Source: Hericium rajendrae
Lineage: Eukaryota > Basidiomycota > Agaricomycetes > Russulales > Hericiaceae
Length of the DNA stretch: 64,000 nt
Direction: 5' to 3'
Assembly: GCA_033439255.1 (NCBI GenBank)
Contig: CM065886.1
Location: forward strand, 806,001-870,000
The position numbers and the translations under genes are program-made. The notes beneath the pieces were generated by a model. That model worked only from the letters and a program-made list of their open reading frames with translations. It was not told where the DNA came from and searched no databases. This document shows, piece after piece, positions 1 through 10,977 of the stretch. How positions within the stretch are numbered: position 1 is the stretch's first letter; every line of letters begins with the position of its first letter.

Positions 1-326
1 GTGCTCGCCATCCTCGGCTCCCACAGCACCGTCTTTGGATAAAGCCTAATGGCACACCTACTTGGATACTTCGTAAGATGGTCAGTGGATATCAGGGAAA
101 GGGGAAACAAGGTACGCTGCCCCGCTTTGGAGCTGCATCTTCGACTAACTGTAGTACAGCCTGAACCCAGTCTGCATCAGGACGTGGAACGTGACGAGCC
201 CTCATGATTTCTCCTAGCCTGTCAGGTTGTAATGATTTGATCTTATCCTAGTCATGTATCCCTAGTAGAATTTGTATCGTGATATGCGCACATCATTTAT
301 TCTCATGTCAGATGCTTGACGTCGGT
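1..326. other. No gene seen
   Basis: No convincing exon, repeat or RNA gene is visible here. It is the left flank of the hAT-like element that begins at 327. Confidence 0.5.
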
Positions 327-350
327 CAGTGTTGTGCAGGCCCGGCTTGA
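327..350 (+). repeat. Left terminal inverted repeat of the hAT-like element
   Basis: It begins CAGTG and contains the 18-bp core that recurs exactly, inverted, at 1505-1522. Confidence 0.65.
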
Positions 351-559
351 AGCCCCCGGCCGAGCCGAGCCAGGCCGTTTGAGCCGGTTTGAGCCGGGCC
401 GAAGCCGCCTTGGGCCGGGGAGGGACGGCCGGGCTTACAAGATCTGAGATACCCACCCCTCGATCCCGCCCCGTCTGCGCCTTGCTTGAAGCTTGAGCTT
501 GGGGTACGGTTACTGCCGCTTCCTGTTGGGTATGTATCTGCCTCACGCATGTATTCTTT

Positions 560-1310
560 GCGCCGGATTGTGATCTAGATAATCGCCCGCAATGAGCAAA
601 ACGTACAGCAAGTTGTTCAAACTCGCGCGCCGGACCACAACACAAACCCACTCGCGGTATGCTCGTTGTAGCATAACAGGTGCGTGCGACAGTTTGCAGC
701 ACAAGCACGCCCATTCGGCCAGTACAGATTCCAGACTGTCGCGGCCGTGCTGGCCATGTTGAGCAGGCTCCCGCGAGCAGCGGAAGGAACTCTCCCGTAA
801 GCATGCCCACGGCCCAGTTGCTGAGCACATAGATGTGCACCCACGCGGCGCGGTCGTACCCCGCGAGCGTGGCGCCCATCTCTGCGTCGACAGCGTCTGT
901 GGATCGAGCGCGATCATGTCCGCATTGTTCACGAGCGCGTCGTGCGGACACGGCGGCACGCAGGGCCGCGATGCTGACTTTCGTGGAGATGTTGGCCGCG
1001 GCGCCGGGTGGGCGCGTGAGCATGGGCGCGCGAGCATGGGCGGGCGGGCATGGGCGGGCGGGCATGGCGGGCAGGTGCGTACTAGGTCGCGCTATGTGGC
1101 GAGAGGGCGTTGAGCTTGGCGCAGGCGTCTGAGAGCATGTTCTCCTGCCGGCCGGGACTGGAAAAGCACGCGTTCAGGATGGGATGTTTTGTGCATGACG
1201 GCGACGTACCGTACCGCATTCACCGGCTTTGACCCAGGCTTCTGCCATTCAGAAGCCGAGGCCTGTCCTGCTGCCGATGATGACTGCGACGTCGTCTTTC
1301 GCATCGAAAA
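560..1310 (-). pseudogene. Short-chain dehydrogenase/reductase fragment
   Basis: Read on the minus strand, pieces of a classical SDR appear in order but in different frames. At about 1300-1245 there is a nucleotide-binding turn, VAVIIGSRTGLGF, followed by a stop. At about 930 there is LVNNAD, the counterpart of the NNAG motif. At about 860-770 there is GYDRAAW...LTGEFLPLL, the usual helix before the active-site strand. A following piece resembles the NMAST/S strand. The catalytic YxxxK region is not recognisable. Frameshifts, internal stops and the missing C-terminal half make it non-functional. It lies wholly inside the hAT-like element at 327-1528, so gene capture is the likely origin. The family assignment rests on these motifs alone. 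Confidence 0.55.
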
Positions 1311-1504
1311 GTTCCTCCGCCCACGAAGTGAACAGTGCGGGCAGGAATGGGATACAGATTACTAGTCACAATTAATTATTGAATATTGAGTACAAAGCCG
1401 CGGCCTGAGCCAAGCCGAGCCGTGGCCGAGCCTGAAGTGCAGGCGTCCTTAACTTTCCACGAGCCTGAGCCCCAGCAGGCCGAGCTGAAGCCAGGGCTTT
1501 CAGG

Positions 1505-1528
1505 TCAAGCCGGGCCTGCACATCACTA
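1505..1528 (-). repeat. Right terminal inverted repeat of the hAT-like element
   Basis: Read on the minus strand it begins TAGTG and then carries the same 18-bp core as the left end. Confidence 0.65.
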
Positions 1529-1851
1529 CGTGACATGTCAGAGCAGTCAGTGGTGTAAGAGGAGACGAACAGATACAAGACAAGTCATCGAGATTCAGAG
1601 TCGCCCGTCAGCCGACAAATATGTATTATGCTTATTTAGCTGCAAGTCAAACATCTTGAGGGGGTCTTGAGAGCTCTTGAAAAGAGAGACTGTCATGCCC
1701 AAATTGAAACCAGGATCGTACGTATTACAGTACTATCACTCAGTGGTCATCGCGCCGCGTTCCTTGAATGTAGTGCTCAGCGCTCAGCGCTCAGATCTCG
1801 GATACTCAACTCACGGTCCAAACAACCACCCTCTTCCATCATTGATACTGC
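1529..1851. other. Intergenic or unassigned 5' region of the JmjC gene
   Basis: Short open frames only. It could contain an upstream untranslated exon of the JmjC gene, but I see no convincing one. Confidence 0.3.
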
Positions 1852-4148
1852 ATGCCAGCTTCTGACAGTCTAGTTTTCCAGACGTTCTCATGCAAAAATG
1901 GGAGACGACGAAAGGAATTCAAGAGTCCTAATTTCAAGTATTGCTGTAGAGCGTGTCGACCGATAGTTTCAGAGGCAGAAGAACATGAGCCTTGTCGTTT
2001 CCAAGGTATCAGATGCCATATTTCATTCTGGATGCATTGAGTTGCCATCCTTTACAGGCGTTCGTGTCTTCGATACGGTCACAAAACAAGTGTCTTTTGA
2101 CTATCAGACTATTTGGCATGATGAAGAGGCGGTGGAACCCCATCTTCGTCAAACATATCTCAAGACACACAGTATGGACATCGTAATGCTCAAGAAAGTA
2201 CGTTGTTATGCTATCACCACCCTATTGCTTGGATGATATTGTGTCTTTCAAGGTTGCCTGCGCGAAACTTCTGCTACCCACACTTAAGGCAGAGTTGATC
2301 CACAGCCAGAAGACGAGATCTGTTTATCGAAAGCGGGAGCTATCAGTCCGCGTCACTTGTGGTATGCATGTTACGATCCTTAGAAATAGTTAATCAATTG
2401 ATGTGTCTGATGAATTTCTCTCTCAGATGTCTGTTCCACGGAGCTTTTCGCGTTATCCTCAATGTGCACCATATGCGGCGTGGAATTATGTTCACAATGT
2501 TTACAGGATATGGTACGGTTTTGTATTGTGTTCATGGTCTAGTTATATATCTCTTGATCTTTAATAGGATCGCACCAATGCATCCCGTTGTTCTGTGGAT
2601 AGACAAGTCCCTCACGCCAAAGAAGAGTTCTGCGCCATATATAGAATTCAACCGGAAGCGCTCGAGCGTATTATCGGTGACATGGAGTCAGTGGTGTCTG
2701 ACGATTTGCAGACGTATGCGCTTCTTCATCGCTTGTTACAACTTAGCTCACGAATTCTCAGCGCATGTCCATATTCGCTGTCTTGTATTGCACCAAATGA
2801 CATGCTCAGGATATCAGCTGACAATACCCATCGGTATATTGTGGATTTTTGTCAAGCCCTCTTCCATGGAATACCCAGTGTCATTGAAGGCGTCGGCAGT
2901 CACATGCAGGGCATATGGGATCCTGCGTACTTTACCCGCAATTACGGTAAGGTGGAGGTTTCCATTGTCAACAGCATCAACAAAGCGGAAACGACCATGA
3001 CGGTGGAAAATTTCTTTACCTCCTTCGGAAAGAAAAGCGCGGAGCACATCGGCTGGAAGCTCAAAGTGCGTAATTGTTTGGAGTGCAGTCTCAGACGTGG
3101 GACTCACGCTCTGGTAGGATTGGCCTTCTCAGGAGAACTTTGAAGTCAATTTTCCAGACTTATACGAGGCCTTCAAGGGTGCTGTCCCATTTCCAGATTT
3201 TACGCACCGAATAGGCACTTTAAATCTGGCTGCGCACTTCCCAACGAATGGTGTCCTGCCGGACCTTGGTGCGCTTCTGTGATTGACTTGTACTGTACGC
3301 ATCAGCCTCATGAAACCTCTAGGTCCGAAGATGTACAATGCATTCTCCACCGTCCTCGAAGGCAAACATTGTGGATCGACCGCGGCCCATATGGACATGA
3401 CCGATGCCATCAATGTCATGGTTTGGGCAGCAAGTCAGGTGGACGGCTTGCCAGGAGGTGCTCTTTGGCACATTTTTGCAAGAACGGACAGCGACAAACT
3501 GCGGGTCTTCTTGAAAGAAAAAAGCCACTTCCAGGGTCTTGATGATCCCATTCACTCTCAGTCGATCTATTTGACTGATGAGATGCTGACCAAACTTTAT
3601 CTGAACGTCGGCGTCAAGCCTTGGATCATCCACCAACGACCGGGTGAAGCGGTTTTTATTCCTGCGGGTTGCGTACACCAAGTTGGTGAAGCTCTACATT
3701 TTGTTTGAGTTTCCTTATTGATCGAGGATGTTAGGTCTCGAATACTACAGACTCCATCAAGATCGCCTCCGACTTCATCTCCCCTGACAGCGTGTTTGCT
3801 ACTGACATGGTTAGCCGTGAACTGCGCACTCAGCGTATTCTCAGCGGCAATGGTGACGACGTCCTCCAGTTCAAGACGACACTCTGGTACACATGGCATG
3901 CTTTGACCATTGTACAAGCCAGCCTAGCATCTGTAGGACCCACGTCTGCGGGTGAATATCCAATCCACGATACCACTAGCGGATTACCCGACGCATGTAC
4001 TACCCATGACGCATTTGATGCAGTGTCAGCACGGCATGGAACAATGAATCAAGTAGGGAAGGTTTGTGATCAGGGGTTAGAAATTGGTGAGCTGCCTACG
4101 AATCCTTTGGTCTGTGCGAGAGGGTTAACAAGAGATTTAACTTCATAA
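1852..4148 (+). CDS. JmjC-domain protein, KDM3/JHDM2-like histone demethylase family
   Basis: Proteins of this family are nuclear Fe(II)/2-oxoglutarate oxygenases, and KDM3 types act on histone H3K9. Introns inferred from GT/AG and frame: 2006-2057, 2198-2252, 2362-2426, one near 2520-2569, 3066-3117, 3269-3322 and 3682-3734. In order the protein shows a Cys-rich segment (YCCRACR...EPCRFQG); a zinc-finger block after exon 3 (DVCSTELF...CTICGVELC...CLQDM) like the KDM3 C6 finger; the JmjC approach (MQGIWDP, FFTSFGKK, WKLK-DWPSQENFE, LNLAAHFPTNG); the iron-binding HMD within GSTAAHMDMTDAINVM; and the distal histidine in FIPAGCVHQV. The segment DSIKIASDFISPDSV and a WYTWHAL helix follow. The iron-binding residues are intact, so it may be active. 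The start codon is uncertain, since an upstream exon is possible. The region 2700-2830 is hard to splice with certainty. Substrate specificity is inferred only. Confidence 0.8.
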
Positions 4149-4180
4149 CATCAGACTCGTCGATCTCGTCAGATTTATGT

Positions 4181-4605
4181 GAAGTCAGGACGTTGGATCA
4201 GCCTAACGAATTGGAAGTCATCGCACCTAGCAGTGGGCCAGACAGGTCACACAGTCGGAAGAGTTCTGCTCGCCAGAGAGAAAGGGATCGCTTGCATCGG
4301 AAGGAAAAAAAGCAAGCACCCCACGCAGATCTGAGCACGTATCGGTTTACATGCCCGCAAAAACCGTGTCAACGAAACTTCAAGAACACTTATGGCCTTA
4401 TAGATCATTTGTAGGTCAATATCCCATTGGAAAACTTTACACGAAGTCTGACATCACTTGTGGCAGACAGAGTCCCGCTCACCCAGAGAGGCCTTTGAAG
4501 GCGGTTCAGGACAAGCTGATTGCTAAGTTCAAGGTATCTGACCAAATGACTAACGAGCAATTTCAAGATCTCTTAGCACCGTATATTCATGTGCCGAGCC
4601 TTTGA
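4181..4605 (+). CDS. Possible 3' exons of the JmjC gene with a single C2H2-type finger
   Basis: A basic, Ser/Arg-rich stretch (KSSARQRERDRLHRKEKK) is followed by FTCPQKPCQRNFKNTYGLIDH, which fits one C2H2 finger whose last ligand may lie past an intron (about 4413-4468). The frame then resumes and ends at 4605. It starts about 40 nt after the stop of the JmjC reading frame. A splice from about 4061 to an acceptor near 4153 would join the two, so it could be the C-terminus of the JmjC protein or a small separate gene. No start codon is compelling. Confidence 0.4.
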
Positions 4606-5069
4606 AGTACATATGGCAATTTAATGTTTGTCCACGTCCATTCGAAATACAAGCTACATTTTCATTCAGCAACGACGGAGCAGATCGGTTACTAGTTACT
4701 AGGTGCGACTTCAAATGCCTCTTCCGTGCTCGAGCGTGGTCGTAAGATGCCCGCGGCCGGCTCCTTCGTTATTGATGGGATAAAAATGCAACACAGCCAA
4801 GTGCCTTCAAGTAAGTAAAAGGTACTTCGCTAGGCCTCAGTGACGTCGTGGGCGCTTTCAAACCATCGACAGTCAGATCTCAGATCTCAGATCTCGATCA
4901 CCTTGGTCCGGATTGGGTGCTTAGATAATGCCGAGCATGCCCACAGTAACTTCCACGCGTCTTGAAGGACAAAGGATCCAACTCCTCATATACAGACTCA
5001 AGATGATTTCGTTCATGGCATCTATTCTCCCCCATCTCTCCTTTGTGTGTTATTTCCCTCGAGTGTGCG
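4606..5069. other. Intergenic region, no gene seen
   Basis: It separates the JmjC region from the next + strand gene. A short triple repeat of AGATCTC lies at about 4876-4897. No clear TATA element was found. Confidence 0.4.
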
Positions 5070-8000
5070 ATGGAAGACAACTCGCCTCCGCCTCCATTTA
5101 TGCCGCTGCCTCCGCCTCCGCCTCCACCTCCGCCTCCACCTCCGCCTCTATCTATTCCGCCTCCTACGGATCCGGAAGTGCATATGGACTCAGACGATAG
5201 CCGGCCTCTGCATCGACAACCTCTGTCTATAGATGCGGAAGAACCTATGGACGACGGAGCACCCATGGACGACGGAGCACCCATGGACGACGGAGTACCC
5301 ATGGACGACGGAGTACCCATGGATGCAGAAGGACCTATGGATGCAGAGGTACCTATGGATGCAGACGGACTTGTGGGTGCTGAAATGTCTATGGGTGCTG
5401 AAGCATCGCCTCTCCCGAACGCTTCCAACATTAATCTTCCGTCTTGCGGTACTGATCGTGGTACTATCTCTTATACACCTCAAAGCGGCACTCAACCACG
5501 CGCGAGCGGTTCGAGAGGTACTGCATCCCATCGTACCTCCTCATCTCAAGCAGAATCATCTTCCCGCAACCATCCTTACCACGAGCATCTGTATCGCAAC
5601 TCCCGCCAAGTGGGTCCAGGTAAATCATATGAGACTTCGACCCAGTCCCGCAATCAGAAGCGCGGCGCAGAGGATATATGCAAGGCAGACGGTGGAGAAG
5701 ATGAGCAGGACGAGGATTTGGAGATCGTCTTGAAGAAGACGAAGGCAGGTCATCTAGGGATGCCTGACATTCCTGATGTGGTGAGCACAGGCTTTAGAAA
5801 ATGTTTTATCTGTGTATCTGATTTTTACATAGGTTCAGTCCGCACCGCATGCACTTCTTTTGCAAAGCCAGGTGCCGCCTCTCCATACCACCAGCAATGT
5901 TCAAAATCCTCATGTCTTCGCTCAAGGCACGACCGTAAGTAGGAATTTGTCCGACTTCAAATAATATCCATGACAAAGTAAACACCTCATAGCATCTCAG
6001 TAACCCTAGCCTACCGCACGCCGGTGCCAGCGAGTGATTTTCTTTTCTCAGCGGGACTGAGGCGGACAAAGTTTGGGACGCCCAGGTAGGCTTTCAATCT
6101 CTTAAACCCATTCAAGCGTTCTCAATCCATACCCGTTTTCATTATGAATAGGTCAACGCCAGCCAGACTGGGCGAATGGGAGGGCGCGTCGATGTTCCGA
6201 ATGTTCCGGTTCCCGATCTTCCAATGTCAGACTCGACCAGTCTCTCGATGCAAAATTACGAGGCCGAGCACAATGCCAAATCAATGTCAATGTTATCCCC
6301 AGGCGAAGCGCGTTTCGCTACCCATAGCGAGCCACAATCAGATCAATCGAATTCGCCAAAGGCACCTCCAGGAGACATCGTTCAATCTTCTGCCTCGGTG
6401 TTGGCAGACGCAGCGGGAATGACTCAGCCTCATATAACGGCAAATCCTGACCTCGCTCCCCCTTTTTCAATCATACAAGCTGCTCAAGCTGCTCACTCGA
6501 CACCGACGCTTGACGACTCTGCACCGGCGGTGAATATTTTAGCGCAAATCCGCGATGTTGAGAGAATCGGCCATGACCATGTTCCAGTTGATCTCGCCCT
6601 CCGTTCACCCCATGAGACCATTGAAAATACGCCTCATCCGTCGAGCGCCATTCAGCACCAAGTGGGGTCTAGTACATCGCATTCCCAGCTGGGCGCGGCA
6701 GAGCCAGATCATCATCTGTCAATGCCTGAGTCTGCATCCTTGGAAGGTGCCGTGGACACAGCTGTAGAGCTCCATGTCGATGGATATGTGGACACGTATC
6801 AGGAGCCTGCGATTCAGGCTAGATTACCGGAAGAGGCACTCCAGGGCGATGTCACTCCATCTCCTAGCCAAGGGTCAGTAGACGCGGCGGGAATAGCTCA
6901 GCCTCATACGACAGCGAATCATGGCTCTACTCCTTCTGTGACCACTCAGGCTATCCAGCCGACTCCGCGACAGGAGCCTGCGGTCCAGGTTAGATCACCG
7001 GCAGAGGCACCGGTAGCCCAGGGCGATGTCACTGGAATAGCTCAGCCTCATACGACAGCGAATCATGGCTCTACTCCTTCTGTGACAACTCAGGCTATCC
7101 AGCCGACTTCGCGACAGGAGCCTGTGGTCCAGGTTAGATCACCGGCAGAGGCACCGGTAGCCCAGGGCGATGTCACTCGATCTCCTAATCAACGGTTGGT
7201 AGATGCGGCGGGAATAGCTCAGTCTCGTACTGCGGTGAATTATGCCCCTCATTGCATAACGGCTCAGGCTACTCAGCCGATTCCGCTGCTCGATGCCTCT
7301 GCACCGGTACCAAGTCCTTTGGTGCAAAACCACGATGTTCAGAGAATCAGCGATGACCGTACGCCAGTCGATCTCGCCATCTCCTCACCCCACAAGACCA
7401 GCGAAGATGCGTCTCATTCGTCGAGCGCCATTCAGATGCACCAAGCGGCGCCTAGGACATCGGATTCGCCGCAGGGCGTAGCGGAGCTGGGTCATCATCT
7501 GTCAATGCCCGAGTCTGCACCCATGGAAGATATCGTACACGCAGCTGTAGAGCATGGCGAGGATAGAGAGAAGAATGTGGGTCAGGAGCCCTCTGTGTCA
7601 CAATCAACATCAAAGCATTTAGCGGAAGCTCAGGTTCAACAGCCACTTGCGGCACCGCACGTTCAGCAATTGTCCACTTCGGGAACTACTCATTTGCCAC
7701 CATTTGACTTTTCCTTCAGAGTCCCGAATCAACCATCGCAGGGACAGATCGAAGCCGATGCAGGAAGGTTACAAGACTCCTTAGCTGCCGGCGTAGGTGT
7801 ATTCTATATGCGTAATTAGGATACAGTATTCATGTCTTTTGACCTATTCCAGGCAGAGTCAATTCATGACATCTCGGAGTTGAGGAAGAGAAGGAGGGGA
7901 ATTCCAGACGGAGGGAGCGTGAGTATCATTTTATGCCGAGAATCATTGTCACTTCTTAACTTGAGCTATCTCCAGGCCAATAAAGTCTCCAACAACAGCG

Positions 8001-10621
8001 GTATCGGTCGCATACTGAAAGGCCTTCCTGGCTTGATGCGGACTCAACCTCGCAAGCCACCACCTGCCAATTCCCAGGAAGGTCCGTCAGGTTCCCAATC
8101 GCGAGCACCGCAGCAAACACTTGTCCCTCCCCCCAAACCCATCCCTCCCCAAGAGCCTGTCCGAGCGCCATTCACGCCCCAAACGCAGGGCCCGTCCACG
8201 CCAGGTTCTTCCATGGCAGTATCTATGCCCGGTGCATTTCCGCCGGCGCCACGTACCATCCAGCAAGGGCCTCCTGAGTCGGAATTCGGGAAGCCGAACA
8301 ACGCGCTCTTTCTACCGGACCATACCCATGTACCATCTTCGCAACCACCAACAGCCGTCCCTCCAGTTATCTCTCCGCCAGCCACTGCTGCATCTGGTCT
8401 CGGAGAGTCGGCCGATCCTGCTTTCTCGACAGATAGGACTCAGATGCTACTCTTACAGCTACAGCAGGACGGACGCATACCGCCTGAGACATTATCACAA
8501 ATTGAACAGCTATTGCGCAGTGATACTGCTCGGCCTTTTGAGCAGACTTCGCAGTTTTCCGCCGCCCAGCAGGTCCCGTCGAACGCGCATTCCATGGAAA
8601 CACACAGTCAGCCAGAGCCAATGATGTCAAGCAAAGTCAGTCAGGCTGAAACACCAGCTGTAAGCTTCCTGGAATCGTTTCTTCTATTCCATGATTGATT
8701 CTCTGATCTAGGGCGGAGCGCCAACGATTTCCGCCGTCGATCAGAGTATGAATAATGGTAGACAGGGCGAGTTCAGCGAGATAATTCGATCCCCCAATAT
8801 ATATATACACGCATCTGAGTTCAGGGTGCTCCACCGTGACCTAGGTCAGAAACGAACCTGAAGATCAGCCAATGATCGAGGAACCGATGAATGGCAAGCC
8901 AAATAAGGTAAGTTCTACCAGTGATGGCTACATACGACCAGTGAGATCCTAATAATAACTCTCTTAGGGAAAAGGCAAGCTCCAAGAGTCGGAAGATGAG
9001 GACATGGAGGATAGATTTCACACGGTAAGTGTTAACGAGTAGGCGTCGGTGAAAGTGACTGAAGGAATGACCTACGCTAGCCGCCAGCCGCCCCGTCCCC
9101 TTCCAGCAATGTCAAGCGCCGAAAAGTGCACAAAACACTGGTAAGTCGACTCTACCGACTCGCAGTTAAAGTAAACTTACCTCAATCCATGACAGTTCGA
9201 TCCAGGCTCATCAGACAACGACGGCGATAACGAAGATGATGAGCAAAACGCAGACGAACGCCCGACGGTCTGCAAGGTCTTTCAATTTCTTAATAAAATT
9301 CGGCTGATTGTCGATCAGGATGCTCAACCGGGGCCTGCATACGATTCCCATTTCACAGGCGCATTCACCGACCGTCGTGGGAAGCACGTAAGTAACAACT
9401 AGTTCGAAGCAGATCGTTCGCGCTGATGATTACTTGGCGCAGCACTTTCTAGTGACCGAAGACCATGTCCAGCGTGTCGAAAAGCGCGTACTTCATATGG
9501 ATGAAAAGCTTGACAAGATAGTCTTACACCAGAGAAAGGCTAAGTCTTCGCATCGCAAAACTCGCCGGGGCAATGATCGGATCGTCACTGATGATTCAGA
9601 CGGTGGTTATGACGATGACGGCGACGAGTCGGAGCCAGTACCATTCCTAGACCGAGGGACGGTACACAAGCCGGCCAAAGTGAACAAGTTCAATGTGCGT
9701 ATCAACGTCACATTCTCTAATTCGTCGAATGATGATTCCTCAACAACAGAAAACCATCCGAGTTCACACGTTGCTGCTCATGGGCCGAGAAGATAGGTAT
9801 TCACCTTGGACCGGCGTCATCGCACCTGACGACTTGAGATTGGAGGGATTCGAGTACAAAGAGCGGAGGAAAAGTCCTGCATGCACGGTCCAAACGTTCT
9901 GCATCAATCTACACGACGGACCAAAATGCGATTGGAACCAGTCGGCGGCTGACGTCTTCACAGCAGATTATATCTCCGTTCCCACTCATCTTACTAAGGA
10001 CTGGAAGAAAGTTCGGGATTCATTTTTGGGCCATGTCAAGGACTTGAAGCAGGCGTATACAAAAGAAACTAGTGCAGAGACGGCGAAACGATCAAGAATG
10101 ATTGGAAGAAGATCATCTGTCAGTTGGCAGAATAGAATCGTCCATTCGCGGTCTGACCCTTCATCTTCTAGCTCTTCCAAAGGCGGCTGTCGGTCGCTGA
10201 ATTCTACGAGGAATTCAAAGCCGCTGTCTATATGCTCCAGCGCCTGACTAGAGAGGGGATGAGCGACGACGAAACCGATACAGAGGTAGCGAATCAATTT
10301 CGAATTCTGAGGGTACCTTGGCGGAGCGAAATTGTCACCGTCTGGCTCCGAAAGCTTGATGCTTTTTGGGCCGATTACCTGAAGAGCAACGTGCCTTCCC
10401 GCAAGAAGGCAGCTGTACGGAAGTTCAAGGATAGTTGGAACAAGCCTCATGTCCGTATTGATTCGGAGCAGCCTTCCGCACACAAGGGGATAGTTCGCTC
10501 ACTCCCGAGGAATGCGTACTCTGACGCATGGTACAATGGTCTTGATCCCATGGAGAAGCAAAGTTACATGATCCAGGATGTAGTATTTCCCTTCACACAC
10601 CCTGCCACGGTGGATTTGTGA
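5070..10621 (+). CDS. Long low-complexity protein with a conserved C-terminal module
   Basis: A multi-exon gene of well over 1,000 codons. The start ATG at 5070 precedes a poly-proline run, then PMDDGA/V hexapeptide repeats. Introns I can place: 5781-5832, 5935 to about 5993, one ending at 6150, 7793-7852, 7919-7975, 8660-8711, several short ones between 8840 and 9490, 9692-9747 and 10119-10171. The middle (exon 6151-7792) is Pro/Ala/Gln-rich with internal duplications. The last third turns acidic and basic (SDNDGDNEDDE), then becomes globular: WTGVIAPDDLRLEGFEYKER, LTKDWKKVRDSFLGHVKDLK, RRLSVAEFYEEF, GMSDDETD, a WRSEIVTVWLRKLD helix, and a LPRNAYSDAW end. From memory, a GMSxDE...WR...LD module recurs in uncharacterised Agaricomycete proteins. 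Function unknown. Exon joins between 8757 and 9000 are uncertain, since a stop must be spliced out there. Confidence 0.6.
5244..5369 (+). repeat. 18-bp coding minisatellite
   Basis: About seven tandem 18-bp units (CCCATGGACGACGGAGCA type) encode PMDDGA/PMDDGV/PMDAEG hexapeptides. The first four are nearly identical and the later ones diverge. Confidence 0.85.
6890..7177 (+). repeat. 144-bp coding tandem duplication
   Basis: Two adjacent 144-bp units (6890-7033 and 7034-7177) are almost identical and keep the reading frame (48 codons each, starting GIAQPHTTANHG). A larger, older duplication surrounds them: the blocks at about 6510-6780 and 7285-7560 share DVxRI, PVDLA, SSAIQ and HHLSMPESA. 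Confidence 0.85.
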
Positions 10622-10977
10622 GGATTTTACTCTTTTCTCTCGGCATTTCTTGACGAGGTGTCTGCAGACGTCTACACACAATGTTGCAGTCCAAGTCAGC
10701 GCAAGCTAGTGGATCTGGGACGCGGAGATGAGAAAGTTTAAAGGATTGCTGCTCTAGTCGCTGAGGGCTTATTTGCGGTTGTTTGATAATAGTTACAATA
10801 TTCCGAATAGTCATCACAATAGGATAGGATGGTGATCGAGAAATACAGTGCCCGTTCAGTTTCGTTCGGCCGGCTGAGTAACAATGAAGACGCCTTAGGC
10901 GCCTGACTTCGAGCCTACCTCGGTTACTGTATCCCCCGTACTTTGCATCGGCATCTGACTCTCAGACATCTGTTCGT
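10622..10977. other. Intergenic region
   Basis: It lies between two + strand genes and holds the 3' end of one and the promoter of the other. No specific element is recognised. Confidence 0.4.

Larger units (their letters stand above)
327..1528. mobile_element. Non-autonomous hAT-like element carrying an SDR gene fragment
   Basis: The two ends are inverted copies. The left end reads CAGTGTTGTGCAGGCCCGGC and the right end, read inward, TAGTGATGTGCAGGCCCGGC. An 18-bp core (333-350 and 1505-1522) is an exact inverted repeat. Both start YARNG, the usual hAT terminus. Inside the ends lie GC-rich subterminal arrays built on GAGCCG/GGCCGAG (about 340-430 and 1395-1500), as in many hAT elements. The interior holds decayed short-chain dehydrogenase sequence and no transposase, so it looks like a Pack-type element that captured a host gene fragment. 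The flanking 8 bp (acgtcggt, cgtgacat) are not identical, so no clean target duplication remains. Its termini differ from those of the hAT at 43.4-47.3 kb, so that transposase is unlikely to have mobilised it. Confidence 0.6.
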
